Shown: positions 8,088 through 17,769 of the stretch, piece after piece
Position numbering within the stretch: position 1 is the stretch's first letter
Layout: the number at the start of each line of letters is the position of its first letter
Origin: Aeromonas popoffii
Lineage (GTDB): Bacteria; Pseudomonadota; Gammaproteobacteria; Enterobacterales; Aeromonadaceae
Length of the DNA: 43,233 bases
Direction of reading: 5' to 3'
Assembly (NCBI RefSeq): GCF_000820025.1
Contig: NZ_CDBI01000053.1
Location: forward strand, 1 to 43,233
The notes under the pieces: generated by a model
Seen by the model: the letters and a program-made list of their open reading frames with translations, nothing else
The model's database searches: none
Told to the model about the DNA's origin: nothing
Made by a program: the position numbers and the translations under genes

Positions 8088-10133
8088 TCAAGCGGAGGGC
8101 TGATAATCGCTATCGGGCTCCAGCGCCTTGAGCAACGCCTCCATCGCCTTCTCGGTAGCAATGGCTTTGACCAGCTCAACCAGCTCGGGAGCCTTGACCA
8201 CTTCTACCCCCTTGGGTACAACGGGAGCCTTGCCACCCCAGCCGGAGCCTGAACCTGAGCCGCCGCCCGCATTGAGCTTGATGGCGGGGCCGACCAGCTT
8301 GATGCCACTCGGGTCGACTTTCACAAAGCTGCTGCCGCCCTTGAGGGTGATTTCAGCCCCGGCTTCCAGCACCAGCTTGTCGCCCACCTTGATGTGCACC
8401 TCTTGCCCCGCTTCCACCAACAGTGCTTGTGCAATCTTCTGGTGCATGGAGGCATCCACCGTCAGCGAATAGTCAGCCTTGATATGATCCCGTTTCTCAC
8501 CCTCCACCGTCAGGTGGTCGTTGGCTTTGATGCGGGTCACCCGCTCGTTGTCGATGTCGGTGTGCTGGTCGTGCTTGATGTGCCAGGCCGCATCGTTCTC
8601 GATGAGCACATTCAGGTCTTTCTGACCGTGGATATAAATCTCTTCCTGCCCCGCCAGGTCTTCGAAACGCAGCTCGTTGAAGCCTTCACCCTGATGGGTC
8701 TCGGTGCGCAGCACGGTACGCGTCTTGTTGGCTGGCAGCTCGTAAGGCGGTCGGTTGGTGGCGTGATAGGTACGACCGGTCACGATGGGCTGGTCGGGGT
8801 CCCCTTCCAGAAAGCTCACGATGACCTCGTGGCCGATGCGCGGAATCGCCATCATGCCGTACTGGCCGCCTGCCCAACCTTGGCTCACCCGTACCCAGCA
8901 GGAGCTCTGGTCGTTGGAGCTGCCGTAGCGGTCCCACGGGAATTGCAGCTTCACCCGGCCATGCTCGTCGCAGTAAATCTCCTCCCCCTCCGGGCCCACC
9001 ACGATGGCGATTTGCGGGCCGTCGACCATTGGCTTGTGGGGTGCCTCGGGGCTGCCGATGCGGGCGCGCCAGGTGGTGCTCGCCTTCACTACGCCAAATT
9101 CGTTGTGGTAGACGGTCGGGCCGCTGCCACCTTCTTCCTCCAGCGCCTGGGGCTGTTCGCCGGTGTGGCGGATATGAACGATTTGCCAGTCGGTATTGAG
9201 GCTGCCATTCGGATGCTCGGTGAGTGAAAATGTCTGGCCCGGCAGCAGGGCTGCGCTGTTGGACTTGCCACTGCCGCTGACCGCGTCATTGCGCAGCGCA
9301 TCGAGACGGTGCTGGGCAAAGGCCTTGCCGCTCGGGTCCTCTTTGTAGCGGCCCGGATAGTCAAAGTGCTGGTAAGTGTCGCGCTGGTGCTCGAGCTCTG
9401 CGCCCTGCTTTTTGTGAGATAGGCCGTAAGCCGGGGTTTTAAAGCTGTAGTCCTTGAGTTCTACATCCGAGGGTCGCACCGACTCGCGGTAGTGGAACTG
9501 GCGCACATAGGCCCCCTGTTCCAGCGAGCGGTTGCCGAGGTTGAAGAACAGCTCGGGGCCAGCAGTCAATGCAGCTGCATCGTCGGCAAAGACGATACGG
9601 TGCTTGCCTTGCTCGAATTCGTGAAAGTAGAACAGCCCCTCTTCGGCGGCCAGGCGGTTAACGAAATCGAGGTCGGTTTCGCGGTACTGCACGCAATATT
9701 CCCGCTGGGCATGTTCGTTTTTCAGGGCAAAGGCGTAGTCGGTGATGCCGTGCTCTTGCAGCAAGATGGAGAGGATTTCGTCAGGCTTTTGCGCCTGGAA
9801 GATGCGGGAGTTTTGGCGAAGCGAGAGTCGCCACAGGGCAGGTTTGACTTGCAGCTGATAGCGGGTACGGCGAAAGCCGCTGTCCCCTTGCGCAAAGTCG
9901 CTCACTACCCCGCATACCCGGCGCTGCAGCTCGCCGTTGTACCACACCATCAGCTCACAGGGCTGATCAAGCACGGCGCCAACGTCGACGTCAGGCTCCG
10001 GGCTCGCCAATTCCAATCGCAACTGGAACGGCCCGTTCAGTGCCTCATCCAGCGCAAACTCGGCCACCACGAAGGTGGTCTCGGGCAAGGCCCCTACCTT
10101 GACGGTAAATTGTAATCCTGTGCTGTCTGCCAT
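8088..10133 (-). CDS. vgrG: VgrG spike protein, intact
   Basis: The protein has 681 residues starting at ATG 10133 and is full length for the family. The gp27-like N-terminal half includes the [21 protein letters not shown] signature region. It is followed by a gp5-like OB segment ([19 protein letters not shown]), DUF2345 and a beta-helical stretch with repeated hydrophobic spacing. The tail is glycine/serine-rich and ends in [22 protein letters not shown]. This protein forms the trimeric tip of the Hcp tube and carries effectors. It lies 11 bp after the PAAR gene and just ahead of the TseP-like gene, so the three probably form one loaded spike. The C-terminal half is nearly identical in DNA to the vgrG remnant at 1951-3262 and, except for the tail, to the vgrG at the right edge. 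Confidence 0.96.
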   Translation of the reverse strand: MADSTGLQFTVKVGALPETTFVVAEFALDEALNGPFQLRLELASPEPDVDVGAVLDQPCELMVWYNGELQRRVCGVVSDFAQGDSGFRRTRYQLQVKPALWRLSLRQNSRIFQAQKPDEILSILLQEHGITDYAFALKNEHAQREYCVQYRETDLDFVNRLAAEEGLFYFHEFEQGKHRIVFADDAAALTAGPELFFNLGNRSLEQGAYVRQFHYRESVRPSDVELKDYSFKTPAYGLSHKKQGAELEHQRDTYQHFDYPGRYKEDPSGKAFAQHRLDALRNDAVSGSGKSNSAALLPGQTFSLTEHPNGSLNTDWQIVHIRHTGEQPQALEEEGGSGPTVYHNEFGVVKASTTWRARIGSPEAPHKPMVDGPQIAIVVGPEGEEIYCDEHGRVKLQFPWDRYGSSNDQSSCWVRVSQGWAGGQYGMMAIPRIGHEVIVSFLEGDPDQPIVTGRTYHATNRPPYELPANKTRTVLRTETHQGEGFNELRFEDLAGQEEIYIHGQKDLNVLIENDAAWHIKHDQHTDIDNERVTRIKANDHLTVEGEKRDHIKADYSLTVDASMHQKIAQALLVEAGQEVHIKVGDKLVLEAGAEITLKGGSSFVKVDPSGIKLVGPAIKLNAGGGSGSGSGWGGKAPVVPKGVEVVKAPELVELVKAIATEKAMEALLKALEPDSDYQPSA

Positions 10134-10144
10134 AACGCTGTTCC

Positions 10145-10432
10145 TTATCCTGCCTGTCCGCTACCCGAGCCAATCACAACGCCACCGCAACCTATGCCGG
10201 TGCCGGTCACGGCGATGGGTTTGCCGTTGACCAGCACAGAGCCGACGCCCCCCGAGATGCTGCGCGGATGGGGAGGATTGTTGGGTTTGACGTGAGGGGC
10301 CAGCGGATCACCCTGCCGGGCCACCGGTTTGCCATCGAGAAAGACGTCCGGGCTAGCGGCAATCACGGGGGATGGGTGGAACCCATCGTGGTCGGTACCA
10401 ATGTCACCGAGCAATGCAATAGAAGGGCACAT
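10145..10432 (-). CDS. PAAR-domain spike-tip protein
   Basis: The protein has 95 residues starting at ATG 10432 ([10 protein letters not shown]), with GGAG 7 nt upstream. A longer frame begins at 10498 but lacks a comparable site and adds a non-conserved stretch. The sequence has PAAR features: [16 protein letters not shown], several glycine-rich turns, [21 protein letters not shown], and Pro/His/Cys residues fitting the zinc-binding cone. It would sharpen the tip of the VgrG trimer encoded 11 bp downstream. A sigma54-like site lies about 100 bp upstream, so PAAR may be the first gene of the cargo operon. Confidence 0.93.
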   Translation of the reverse strand: MCPSIALLGDIGTDHDGFHPSPVIAASPDVFLDGKPVARQGDPLAPHVKPNNPPHPRSISGGVGSVLVNGKPIAVTGTGIGCGGVVIGSGSGQAG

Positions 10433-10533
10433 ATAAATTCTCCGTGTGGGCAAGGGGCCGCCGTTGGGGCGCCCGCCATGGCGCAGGCTCACCATCATGA
10501 GCCGGGGCGCAGAGACACCAGGGGTATCGACCT

Positions 10534-10549
10534 AGCAGCCTTCATGCCA
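10534..10549 (-). promoter_or_regulatory. Sigma54-like -24/-12 promoter before PAAR-vgrG
   Basis: The minus strand reads TGGCATG-AAGG-CTGCT. The invariant GG (-24) and GC (-12) are present with the correct 10-bp gap. Two positions differ from the consensus TGGCACG-N4-TTGC. The predicted start lies about 90 nt before the PAAR ATG. VasH, a sigma54 activator, is encoded in the same locus, and in Vibrio it acts on hcp/vgrG operons. The call is from inspection only, and such a match can arise by chance. Confidence 0.5.
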
Positions 10550-10623
10550 TGGCTGAACCGCCATAAATCACGTTTAAAATCAGTATTTTATGTTAACGAC
10601 TCGCACAGTTGAGCGGCGTTACT

Positions 10624-10708
10624 GCAATGAATTGCGCAAGACAGGGCAAACAACACGGCAAATCTTGCCCTACCAGTCATATTCGCTAACTACTGCGCAA
10701 TTCATTGC
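10624..10708. repeat. Nested inverted repeat between vasL and PAAR
   Basis: Perfect 15-bp arms, gcaatgaattgcgca (10624-10638) and tgcgcaattcattgc (10694-10708), enclose 55 bp. Inside is a second stem, AGGGCAA / TTGCCCT. The element starts 15 bp after the vasL stop, where the structural operon would be expected to end. It could be a terminator, a RNA-processing site or a small mobile repeat. No T-run follows the outer stem directly. Confidence 0.6.
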
Positions 10709-10722
10709 TCAAGACAGCACTA

Positions 10723-12153
10723 TCAACTACCATCAGCGCCCTGCTGCAACTGATAGAGCCGGATATTGAGCGTTTTCAGGTCATTTTCCAGGCTTTTCAA
10801 TTCGGCGGCCGTGATGGGCTCCCGGGAGGCCTTCCTCGCCTCCAACTCGCCAAGACGCAGGCTGAACGGGATGTTCTGCATCAGGTTCTTCTGCACCTCG
10901 TAGAGCTGGGACTTGAGGTAAGAGATGGTCACCGTCTTGCGCTGGCGCTCCAGCTCCAGCAACTGATCGAGCAGGGCATCCACCCCGGCGCGGGCATCCA
11001 GATAGGTCGGCATGCTGATGGCATCCCCCTGCTGACCGGCAAGCAGCGTTTGCCACTGCTTGTCCAGTGCCTTGACCGCCAGCGAGTCGGGATAGATCAT
11101 CTGCAGCGAGCTGCGAAGCCCCTCCCCATAGCGATACCAGTAGAGCGGCGAGGCCTGCTCCAACCGGACAAGCTGGCTCTGATAACGGGCCACCAGTTCG
11201 CTCTCCATGCCCTGCAGGGTCTGCTCCCCCAGCACAATGCGCGCCTGGCGAATGTCGTCATAACTGAGTGCTCGCGGCAGCTCGGCGGCCGGTTGTTGCA
11301 GACGCTGGGCTGCCACTGTTTTCTCCTGCTGCTGATGTTGCCAGCCGAGCCAGCCCATCACAGGCAGGGCGCAGCTAAGCAGGCCACAACCAAACCAGAA
11401 CCAGGCGGGCCGCTGCCGGCGATGCTGCTCAATCTTGAGCACGGTCGGCTTCATCTGTCCCTTTTCTCGTCCCACCAGAATGCTGCCCTGAGGCAGGTGC
11501 GAGGTCGCCGCCCCGGCAGAGGCGCCGTGATCGCTCTCCATGTCAGATTTGAAGAAGACCATGGGCGGGATCTGCAGTTCCTCCTTGAGGCCGGGCTCAT
11601 CGGAAACGATGACGATCTCGGTCTCATCGAACAGATGGGTGTAGCCCTCGATAAAGTGCACCAGGTTCTCGACCCGGGGAATGCGGCTTAAGCCCGCGTT
11701 GTGCAGCTTCTCGCTGATAAGTTGCAGCGCCCGCTCGCAGCGGTAGATCAGCCGCTTGTCTTCATGGCTGATCTGGTACTGGCGGACCACGTCGCTGATG
11801 CGGGCGATGAACCAGTCGAGCATCTCGATGCGGGCCCGCTCCTGATGCACCGGCGGCCAGAAGCTCTCCCACTGGGTCACGATCAGGTTGGCCAGAAACT
11901 CACACCCTTCGGTGAAGCCGCTCAGCCCCTGCAAGCGCGAGCGCGCCAGGGTGAAGTAGATGGCGGTCTGCAGATCCACCCCGTGCTTTTCGAAGATAAG
12001 GCTGGCGAGCTGATGGATCTTGCGCCAGTCCACCTCGGGGCGTGAGGCATGGCTAAGCTTGTTGATTTCGCTGCGCAGCGCTTCGTATTCCGGCAACATC
12101 CTGGGGTCACGCCCCACTTTCAGCGCCTGCTGACCTTGTTGATTCTGTGACAT
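10723..12153 (-). CDS. vasL: VasL, TssA-like inner-membrane protein
   Basis: I choose the ATG at 12153 (MSQNQQGQQALKVGRD), with GGAA 6 nt upstream, giving 476 residues. The frame extends to 12201, overlapping the tssM stop, but has no ribosome site there. The N-terminal half is an ImpA-type domain like that of TssA. A membrane segment follows at about residues 249-271 (FWFGCGLLSCALPVMGWLGW). The C-terminal half has coiled-coil character (LEARKASREP, LKSLENDLKTL) and belongs to the VasL/TagA type. Proteins of this kind anchor or limit the distal end of the sheath (family knowledge). It is the last gene of the structural operon. Confidence 0.88.
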   Translation of the reverse strand: MSQNQQGQQALKVGRDPRMLPEYEALRSEINKLSHASRPEVDWRKIHQLASLIFEKHGVDLQTAIYFTLARSRLQGLSGFTEGCEFLANLIVTQWESFWPPVHQERARIEMLDWFIARISDVVRQYQISHEDKRLIYRCERALQLISEKLHNAGLSRIPRVENLVHFIEGYTHLFDETEIVIVSDEPGLKEELQIPPMVFFKSDMESDHGASAGAATSHLPQGSILVGREKGQMKPTVLKIEQHRRQRPAWFWFGCGLLSCALPVMGWLGWQHQQQEKTVAAQRLQQPAAELPRALSYDDIRQARIVLGEQTLQGMESELVARYQSQLVRLEQASPLYWYRYGEGLRSSLQMIYPDSLAVKALDKQWQTLLAGQQGDAISMPTYLDARAGVDALLDQLLELERQRKTVTISYLKSQLYEVQKNLMQNIPFSLRLGELEARKASREPITAAELKSLENDLKTLNIRLYQLQQGADGS

Positions 12154-12169
12154 ATTCGGTTCCAAAATG

Positions 12170-12191
12170 CGGGGGGCTCTGTGTCCCCCCG
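12170..12191 (-). other. GC-rich hairpin between tssM and vasL
   Basis: CGGGGGG pairs with CCCCCCG around an 8-nt loop in the short gap between the tssM stop and the preferred vasL start. On the transcript the stem ends about 16 nt before the vasL ATG. It may act on mRNA stability or on vasL translation (inference). No T-run follows, so a terminator is unlikely. Confidence 0.55.
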
Positions 12192-12197
12192 ACATGA

Positions 12198-15100
12198 TCA
12201 ATAGAGGGATCCAGGCAATCTGAACTGGCTGAACAGGCCACCGGTGAAGGGGTTCTGCGCGCTGTCGGTATAGACGCGATAGGTCATGGCCCCCTGATCC
12301 ACCGGGAAGCGCACATCGAAGGTCGCCTCATTGACCTGGGTCAGCTCCCCCTTGTCCATCAGGCGGAACATGGCCCAGGGGCCGACGAAGCCTTCGCTGC
12401 GCGGTGACCGTTCGCGGGCAGCCGGCACCAGGGTTATCTTGCTCTCGGCCCCGTCACGCATGGTGTTGGGCCACACCAGCGGGATCTTGGTACGACGGCC
12501 ATGGGCGTACTCCAGCAACTGGCCATCCAGGTTCAGCACGCTGCGCCGCTTGTTGGCGGTGAGCTCGATGGGCTCAAGGGCGAACTGCACCTCCAGGTTG
12601 CCCTGCTGGCTGAAGAAGATCTGGCGGATGCGGGCGGCTCTATCCAGCTGCTTGACCAGCTCGGCCTGCATGGGCGAGCTGAACTCTCCCTCCATCAGAC
12701 CGCTCTCCACCATGGGTTTGAGATTGACCTGATAGAAGCTGTCCAGCGTGCCGCCCGGCGCAAAGAAGCGCTCCATCTCGGAGAGCGGCACATCCTTGGC
12801 TGAGCCCGGTTCGAACGGATAGCGACCGGCCAGCTGGCTGTTGAAGGGCGCCAGCACCTTGTCCTGCCACTCCTGATTGAGGGACGACATAGCGAGATCA
12901 ATCACCAGCCGCGAGCTCTGCTCGGAGAGCTGACCCACCCAGCGATCCAGCGGGGCCGGCAGGCTGCGGGCATACTGCTGCAGGGCGAACACGGGATCGG
13001 CGTACTTGTTGGTCAGACGCAGTTGCACCGCCTTGAGAGCCGATTGACCCGGCTCGGTAGCGTTGACGATGAGCTCCAGATAGTGCTGCAACTCCACCAG
13101 CTTCTGATTGACCTCCTGAATGAGCGGTCCCTGCTCGCCACGCCCGCCGAGGACGGCGTTGGTGGCCATGAAGGGACGCCCGATGCGGGCCGTGATGGCC
13201 TGGGCCGGATCCCCTTCCACGTCGGAGACCTTGCGAATACGGGTGTTGTCATCCAACGAGGCCAGCACCCGCTGGAACGGCTGATCGTTGCCGGTGATGG
13301 CAGAGAGCACGTCGAGCGCCTGCTCGGGGCTCTCCAGGGTCTGCACATCCAGGTTGGTCAGCAACTTCTGCCACTGGTTGACGTAGTCAGTGACATAGCG
13401 ATCGTTGACCTGACGGGCGATCTCCTTGCGATCGGCCTCGCTCAACTGGCTCAGCTTGCGCTGGCCCAGCACCCAGGCATCCATGGCGGTGAGATCGATC
13501 AGCGCCTTGTCCTGCTTGAGGAAGAAGTCGTTGAAACCGGGCCAGGTCAGCAACCGTGGCACCTGACCGGCGTTGTCGCTGCGCAGGGCAAACACGGCAT
13601 CGAAGGTGGGACCCACCTCGTCACGCACATTGAGATCCGGCGGCAATACATCACCCGCCTTCACCACCAGATTCTGATAAACCCGCTGATACATAGGCAA
13701 TTTGCCCAGTTCACGCTGGGCACCATAGACAGGCTCCTTGAACGGCACGAAGGCGGTGATGGCGGCCGGATCCCGGGCTGCCCGGGCACCGTACCAGTCG
13801 GTGTGGTCGAGGGCGTAATCCAGGTGCCCCATCAGCTGCTCCTGCACCGCACCCTGCCCCGGGAAAGCCTGCTGCCAGCGGCTGGCCATGTACTGCGCCA
13901 CCAGCTCCTTGTTGCGACCCGACGCATCGTCCAGCATCCGCATCACCCGCAGGATGGAGAGCTTCTCCTCGCTGCCAGCCGGTGCCTGCTTGAGATCCGC
14001 CAACAGCCCCTGCATCTGGGCCGGCAGGAAACGCAGGCTCAGCAGTTGCAGATAGGACCCTTCCACATAAGGGCCAATCTCGTCCCCCTGGTAGAGGCCA
14101 AGGTCGGCCACCAGCGGGGTGCGTTCACGGTAGTTACCAAAGGAGAGGGTCGCCTCGCGGATCAGGTTCAGGCGCGGCAGCTGGCTCACCCCGAAGGCAT
14201 GTTCATCAGCCACCTCGTTGGTCTCCATGAAGGCCTGGGCCTTGGTCAATACGTTGCGGCCCGCCTCTTCGTTGACCCGGTAGAAGTAGTGCCAACCACC
14301 GATAAGTGCCGCCGAAAAGAGCGACAGGCAACCCAGACCAATGGCCATGCGGCGACGGCGATAGAGGGTGTGCAACCGGTTCTCCCCGGCCAGATGGGCC
14401 TCGGGGAAGATGATGGTGGAGAAGAGCTTGCGCACAAAATAGGTATTGGACTCCCCGCGCAGGGCCGAGTGAATGGGCTCGGGCAGGTTGTAGCGACGGG
14501 ACGCCGCCTGGGCAAACGCATCGAACGGCACCCCCTGCTGATAGACGGAGCTGATATAGACGCCGCGCACCAGCAACGGCTTGCTCTCCTCGATGGCCAG
14601 GGTCTCGTCGAGCAGGCTGGTCACGTAATCTTTCAGCCCCGCCAGTTGACGCACAAACGAGAACAGGGCGTTGCGCTGGGCGGCATCAAGCCGGGCCAGC
14701 ATCAGCTCGGGCAGATTCTGGTTGAGGTTGTCCACCCACTGGTCCCAGAACAGGGCCAGCTCCTGCTGCCAGGATTTGCCCTGGCTGTCGCTCGGGTTGA
14801 AGGTCACCCCCAGCACAGCCTCGCGGGCCTCCTTGTCGAGCTGCTCATAAACCACGTCAAAACCGCGCAGCAAGTCGAGCTTGGTGAAGGTGACATAGAG
14901 CGGCAGCCGGGTGTTCATGGTGGCCGACACCTCCTGCAGGCGGGAGCGCATCAGCTGGGCATAAGCCTTGCGCTCGGCCACGCTGGCGTGAGAGAGCCAG
15001 GCCAGATCCACGGTCAGCACCAGGCCGTTGAGAGGCTGGCGGCGACGGTGTTCATTGAGCCAGTTCAGCAGGTGCAGCCAGAGCCGCTCGTGCTTGCGGG

Positions 15101-15695
15101 CTTGCGGATCCAGCTCGGGTTCGGATTGAGAAAAGAGCTCGCCGGCAGGATCCAGCATCACAGCCTGCTCCCCCAGCCAGCAGTCGACGAGCTGTTCCTG
15201 CGCCACGTCCCTCAGTTCGGTGTCGAGTCTGGGGTTGAGCTTGTTGGCCGGGTTGGCTCTGTGGATCAGGCTGCTCTTGCCGCTGCCGGGCAGCCCCAGC
15301 ACCAGATACCAGGGCATGGCGTAGAGTGCGCCCTTGCCCAGATGGGTATTCAACGCCTGCAGCCAGCGATCCAGGAACTGCGCCTGCTTGTCGATGAGCC
15401 CTTTGACCGGATCCTGCTCCAGCACCACCTCGTGCTGGCGCTCGGCCTTGAGTTGCTGCATCTTGCGCCAGACGCGCCAGGAGAGGACCCCCAGCATCAG
15501 CCAGAGCCAGAGCAAGGTGAATACCACCCGCCCCCACAGCGGCTCGAACGGCTTGGCGCCACGGATCTCGATACTGGGCCCCAGCCACCACACCAGGATG
15601 AGGGCGACGACCCAGAGCACCACACAGAGCAGGGGCCAGGAGGGTTTCAATTTCGGCAGCTGTTGCCGCAGAAAGGTAAAGATGGTTTTGAACAT
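12198..15695 (-). CDS. tssM: TssM (IcmF/VasK) membrane-complex protein
   Basis: The protein has 1165 residues, normal for TssM. Two membrane segments lie at about residues 20-38 and 57-76, and a third at about 446-466 (MAIGLGCLSLFSAALIGGWHY). Between the second and third is a cytoplasmic NTPase-like domain with an intact Walker A, GLPGSGKS (134-141). The long periplasmic part ends in a beta-rich domain that contacts TssJ in known structures. With TssL and TssJ it forms the envelope-spanning channel that holds the baseplate. It starts 41 bp after the tssA stop. Confidence 0.97.
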   Translation of the reverse strand: MFKTIFTFLRQQLPKLKPSWPLLCVVLWVVALILVWWLGPSIEIRGAKPFEPLWGRVVFTLLWLWLMLGVLSWRVWRKMQQLKAERQHEVVLEQDPVKGLIDKQAQFLDRWLQALNTHLGKGALYAMPWYLVLGLPGSGKSSLIHRANPANKLNPRLDTELRDVAQEQLVDCWLGEQAVMLDPAGELFSQSEPELDPQARKHERLWLHLLNWLNEHRRRQPLNGLVLTVDLAWLSHASVAERKAYAQLMRSRLQEVSATMNTRLPLYVTFTKLDLLRGFDVVYEQLDKEAREAVLGVTFNPSDSQGKSWQQELALFWDQWVDNLNQNLPELMLARLDAAQRNALFSFVRQLAGLKDYVTSLLDETLAIEESKPLLVRGVYISSVYQQGVPFDAFAQAASRRYNLPEPIHSALRGESNTYFVRKLFSTIIFPEAHLAGENRLHTLYRRRRMAIGLGCLSLFSAALIGGWHYFYRVNEEAGRNVLTKAQAFMETNEVADEHAFGVSQLPRLNLIREATLSFGNYRERTPLVADLGLYQGDEIGPYVEGSYLQLLSLRFLPAQMQGLLADLKQAPAGSEEKLSILRVMRMLDDASGRNKELVAQYMASRWQQAFPGQGAVQEQLMGHLDYALDHTDWYGARAARDPAAITAFVPFKEPVYGAQRELGKLPMYQRVYQNLVVKAGDVLPPDLNVRDEVGPTFDAVFALRSDNAGQVPRLLTWPGFNDFFLKQDKALIDLTAMDAWVLGQRKLSQLSEADRKEIARQVNDRYVTDYVNQWQKLLTNLDVQTLESPEQALDVLSAITGNDQPFQRVLASLDDNTRIRKVSDVEGDPAQAITARIGRPFMATNAVLGGRGEQGPLIQEVNQKLVELQHYLELIVNATEPGQSALKAVQLRLTNKYADPVFALQQYARSLPAPLDRWVGQLSEQSSRLVIDLAMSSLNQEWQDKVLAPFNSQLAGRYPFEPGSAKDVPLSEMERFFAPGGTLDSFYQVNLKPMVESGLMEGEFSSPMQAELVKQLDRAARIRQIFFSQQGNLEVQFALEPIELTANKRRSVLNLDGQLLEYAHGRRTKIPLVWPNTMRDGAESKITLVPAARERSPRSEGFVGPWAMFRLMDKGELTQVNEATFDVRFPVDQGAMTYRVYTDSAQNPFTGGLFSQFRLPGSLY

Positions 15696-15736
15696 AAAAT
15701 GTGATCCAACTCCGACTCAATGACTCATTTCGGCAC

Positions 15737-17155
15737 TTATTTCGACAATGGGGCCGCATGGCTTTCCAGGCGACTGACCAGCCCGGGCTCCCAGTGAGAC
15801 AACCCCAGGCGACTCGCCTCTTGCCACAAGTGTTGATAGTGCTGGCGCGCGAGCGCCTCCATGCCTTCTTGCGCCAACAGCTCCGCCTGCACCAACTGGG
15901 CATGGAAGCGGGCTCTTGGCTCTTTCAACTGCGCCATCCTTTCATCCAGCAGGGTGAGGGCCGCAGCCACCCCCAGCTCCCCATGACGCAAGGCCACCTC
16001 TTCAGCCAGGCTGGACTCCCCGTCGCCTCCCCCTCCGCCCAGCTTGGCGGGCTGCAACCAGCGGCTGCACTCGGGAGGCAGAAACGGGCTGCCATCGCTG
16101 AAGGTGAGATCCCGCAAGGTCGGCAGCCGCTGCAAGAAGCCGTCCAGCTCCTGCGCGATGGCCTGGGCCACGGCGCCAAATCCCAGCTTCTGGGCCACCT
16201 CGGCCGAGAGGCTATGTCCCTCGAACCAGTAGGGCGCCAGGGTCAGGCTCTGTTCGATCCGCTGCCAGAGCGCCAGATCCGGCGCCCCCATTGCGGTGCG
16301 GTACTCATCCACCATGTCCGTCGACATGGGGGCCAACTGGGTTTTATGGCCCCCGGCGCTCATGGGCGGGGTGGTGATCCCGGCCCAGATGGCGTGACGG
16401 CGCAGGCGATAGCCCACCGCCGCCTCCGGCTGGCGCTCGATGAGCAGCTCGGCCACCTTGAGCTGGGTCTGTCGCCAGGCCCTGTCATTGGAGCTGTCGA
16501 TCTCGATGCCCGAGCCCTTGGCGCTGCCGCTGAGCAGCATGGATCCCGCCATGCTGGCCGCCGTGGCCACGGGCGCGCCGCTCTCGGGCTTGGCATCGGC
16601 CTGAGCTTGCGCCACCTGCTGGCGCTGGGCCCGCTTCAACCCCATCAACAAGGGTTCGAGCAGCTCGCCCTTGTCCGGGCACTGGGCCAGCCAACAGGCC
16701 TCCAGCTGCTCGGTCTGGGCCAGCAGCTGGACCAGCTCGGCCGCCGAGGCACTTTCACTCACCCGCGGCAGAGCCCCCTCGAAGCGCTTGACGATCTGCA
16801 CCATCAAGCGCTGTTTCTGGCTGACATTACCGGGCCAGGCCAGCAGCCAATAAGCCTTGACCCAGGCTTCCAGCAAACTGAGCGCGGCTCCCAGAGGGGT
16901 CGCCTTGGCCGGATGTTGCAGGCAGCGCAGCAGCTGGGCCAGCACCCGCATGTCCTTGGTGCGGCTCTCCAGCAAACCCAGACAGGCTTCGGCCACCGCA
17001 TTGAGATCAACCTGGCTGTGGGCCAGGGATCCCAGCTTGACCAGCTCGGTCTCCACATAATCCCAGCGCGGCTCGTCGGCCAGCACGGCGCCTCTGATTT
17101 GCTCATCCGGCAAACTGGTGAGCAAACGGGCACACCAGGGGTGTTGATAGCTCAT
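15737..17155 (-). CDS. tssA: TssA (VasJ), sheath-assembly cap protein
   Basis: The preferred start is ATG 17155 (MSYQHPWCARLLTSLP), preceded by an AGGGGG ribosome site, giving 472 residues. A GTG at 17176 overlaps the vasI stop but is poorly placed. The N-terminus is an ImpA domain, with WDYVETELVKLGSLAHSQVD typical of it. The middle is low complexity and rich in Ala and Gln. The C-terminal half is the VasJ type, including RHAIWAGITTPP and helical repeats. TssA binds the baseplate and then stays at the growing sheath end to guide tube and sheath polymerisation. Confidence 0.93.
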   Translation of the reverse strand: MSYQHPWCARLLTSLPDEQIRGAVLADEPRWDYVETELVKLGSLAHSQVDLNAVAEACLGLLESRTKDMRVLAQLLRCLQHPAKATPLGAALSLLEAWVKAYWLLAWPGNVSQKQRLMVQIVKRFEGALPRVSESASAAELVQLLAQTEQLEACWLAQCPDKGELLEPLLMGLKRAQRQQVAQAQADAKPESGAPVATAASMAGSMLLSGSAKGSGIEIDSSNDRAWRQTQLKVAELLIERQPEAAVGYRLRRHAIWAGITTPPMSAGGHKTQLAPMSTDMVDEYRTAMGAPDLALWQRIEQSLTLAPYWFEGHSLSAEVAQKLGFGAVAQAIAQELDGFLQRLPTLRDLTFSDGSPFLPPECSRWLQPAKLGGGGGDGESSLAEEVALRHGELGVAAALTLLDERMAQLKEPRARFHAQLVQAELLAQEGMEALARQHYQHLWQEASRLGLSHWEPGLVSRLESHAAPLSK

Positions 17156-17163
17156 GGCGCCCC

Positions 17164-17769
17164 CTACCAGCGACACTGCTGACGCACGGGGAGCAGTGCC
17201 TCTTTCAGACCACTGAGATCGACCCGCAGCAAGGCGCCGTTGTCGGCCCGTACCTGCAGCTCTCGATGGCCAATCCAGCGCTTGAGCTCCTCAATGGCGG
17301 GCAGGCCGCGGCCATATTCGAGCAACATACCCTGATCCCGGATAAACCAGCTCTGGTCACTGCTGCTTGGCTGGCCGTCCAGCTCAACCTGCACCGTCTC
17401 CCCCACCCAGGGGGAATCGAGCCGCAGCCGGATATGGGTGATGCTATCGACACACCCTATGGCCAGGGTCGCCCCGCGCAACGCGGGACGGGTGAGCGTT
17501 GCGCTGCCACGCCCCTCATCCTGCTGTAGCAGGAAAGGAGGGCTGTCCGGCGTGCGAGCCTGCTCCTGTGCCCAGATGGCCTGCCAGGCGGCAGACTTGG
17601 GGGCGCCCCCCTCGCTCGTCTGTGTCACACCATTGCCAAGGGCGTCATAACAGGCGAGCCGGATCAGCGGCGATGGCTCGCGGCGGCACGCCTGCCAAGA
17701 CGCCATGTCCAGCGGGGCCACGGCGCTGCTGGTGGCCAGCAACAGCGGCAACAAGCCGGGGATGTTCAT
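17164..17769 (-). CDS. vasI: VasI, T6SS-associated periplasmic protein
   Basis: The start is ATG 17769, which overlaps the vasH stop as ATGA and has GGAGGTG 5 nt upstream. A longer frame to 17793 lies within vasH. The product has 201 residues with a short hydrophobic leader ([18 protein letters not shown]) fitting export. It then has WQACRREPSPLIRLACYDAL, the cysteine-containing motif typical of the VasI family. The rest is beta-rich with WFIRDQGMLLEYGRGLPAIEELKRW. VasI is common in Vibrio/Aeromonas T6SS clusters but its exact role is unclear. It is translationally coupled to vasH. Confidence 0.85.
   Translation of the reverse strand: MNIPGLLPLLLATSSAVAPLDMASWQACRREPSPLIRLACYDALGNGVTQTSEGGAPKSAAWQAIWAQEQARTPDSPPFLLQQDEGRGSATLTRPALRGATLAIGCVDSITHIRLRLDSPWVGETVQVELDGQPSSSDQSWFIRDQGMLLEYGRGLPAIEELKRWIGHRELQVRADNGALLRVDLSGLKEALLPVRQQCRW

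Noticed and set aside
10433..10498. N-terminal extension of the PAAR protein
   Set aside because: The ATG at 10432 has a clear ribosome site and begins the conserved part; the extension is Arg/Gly/Pro-rich and overlaps the leader.
13023..15704. Plus-strand open frame of 893 codons opposite tssM
   Set aside because: It is the complement of a well-supported tssM gene, has no recognisable domain and is explained by GC-rich codon use.
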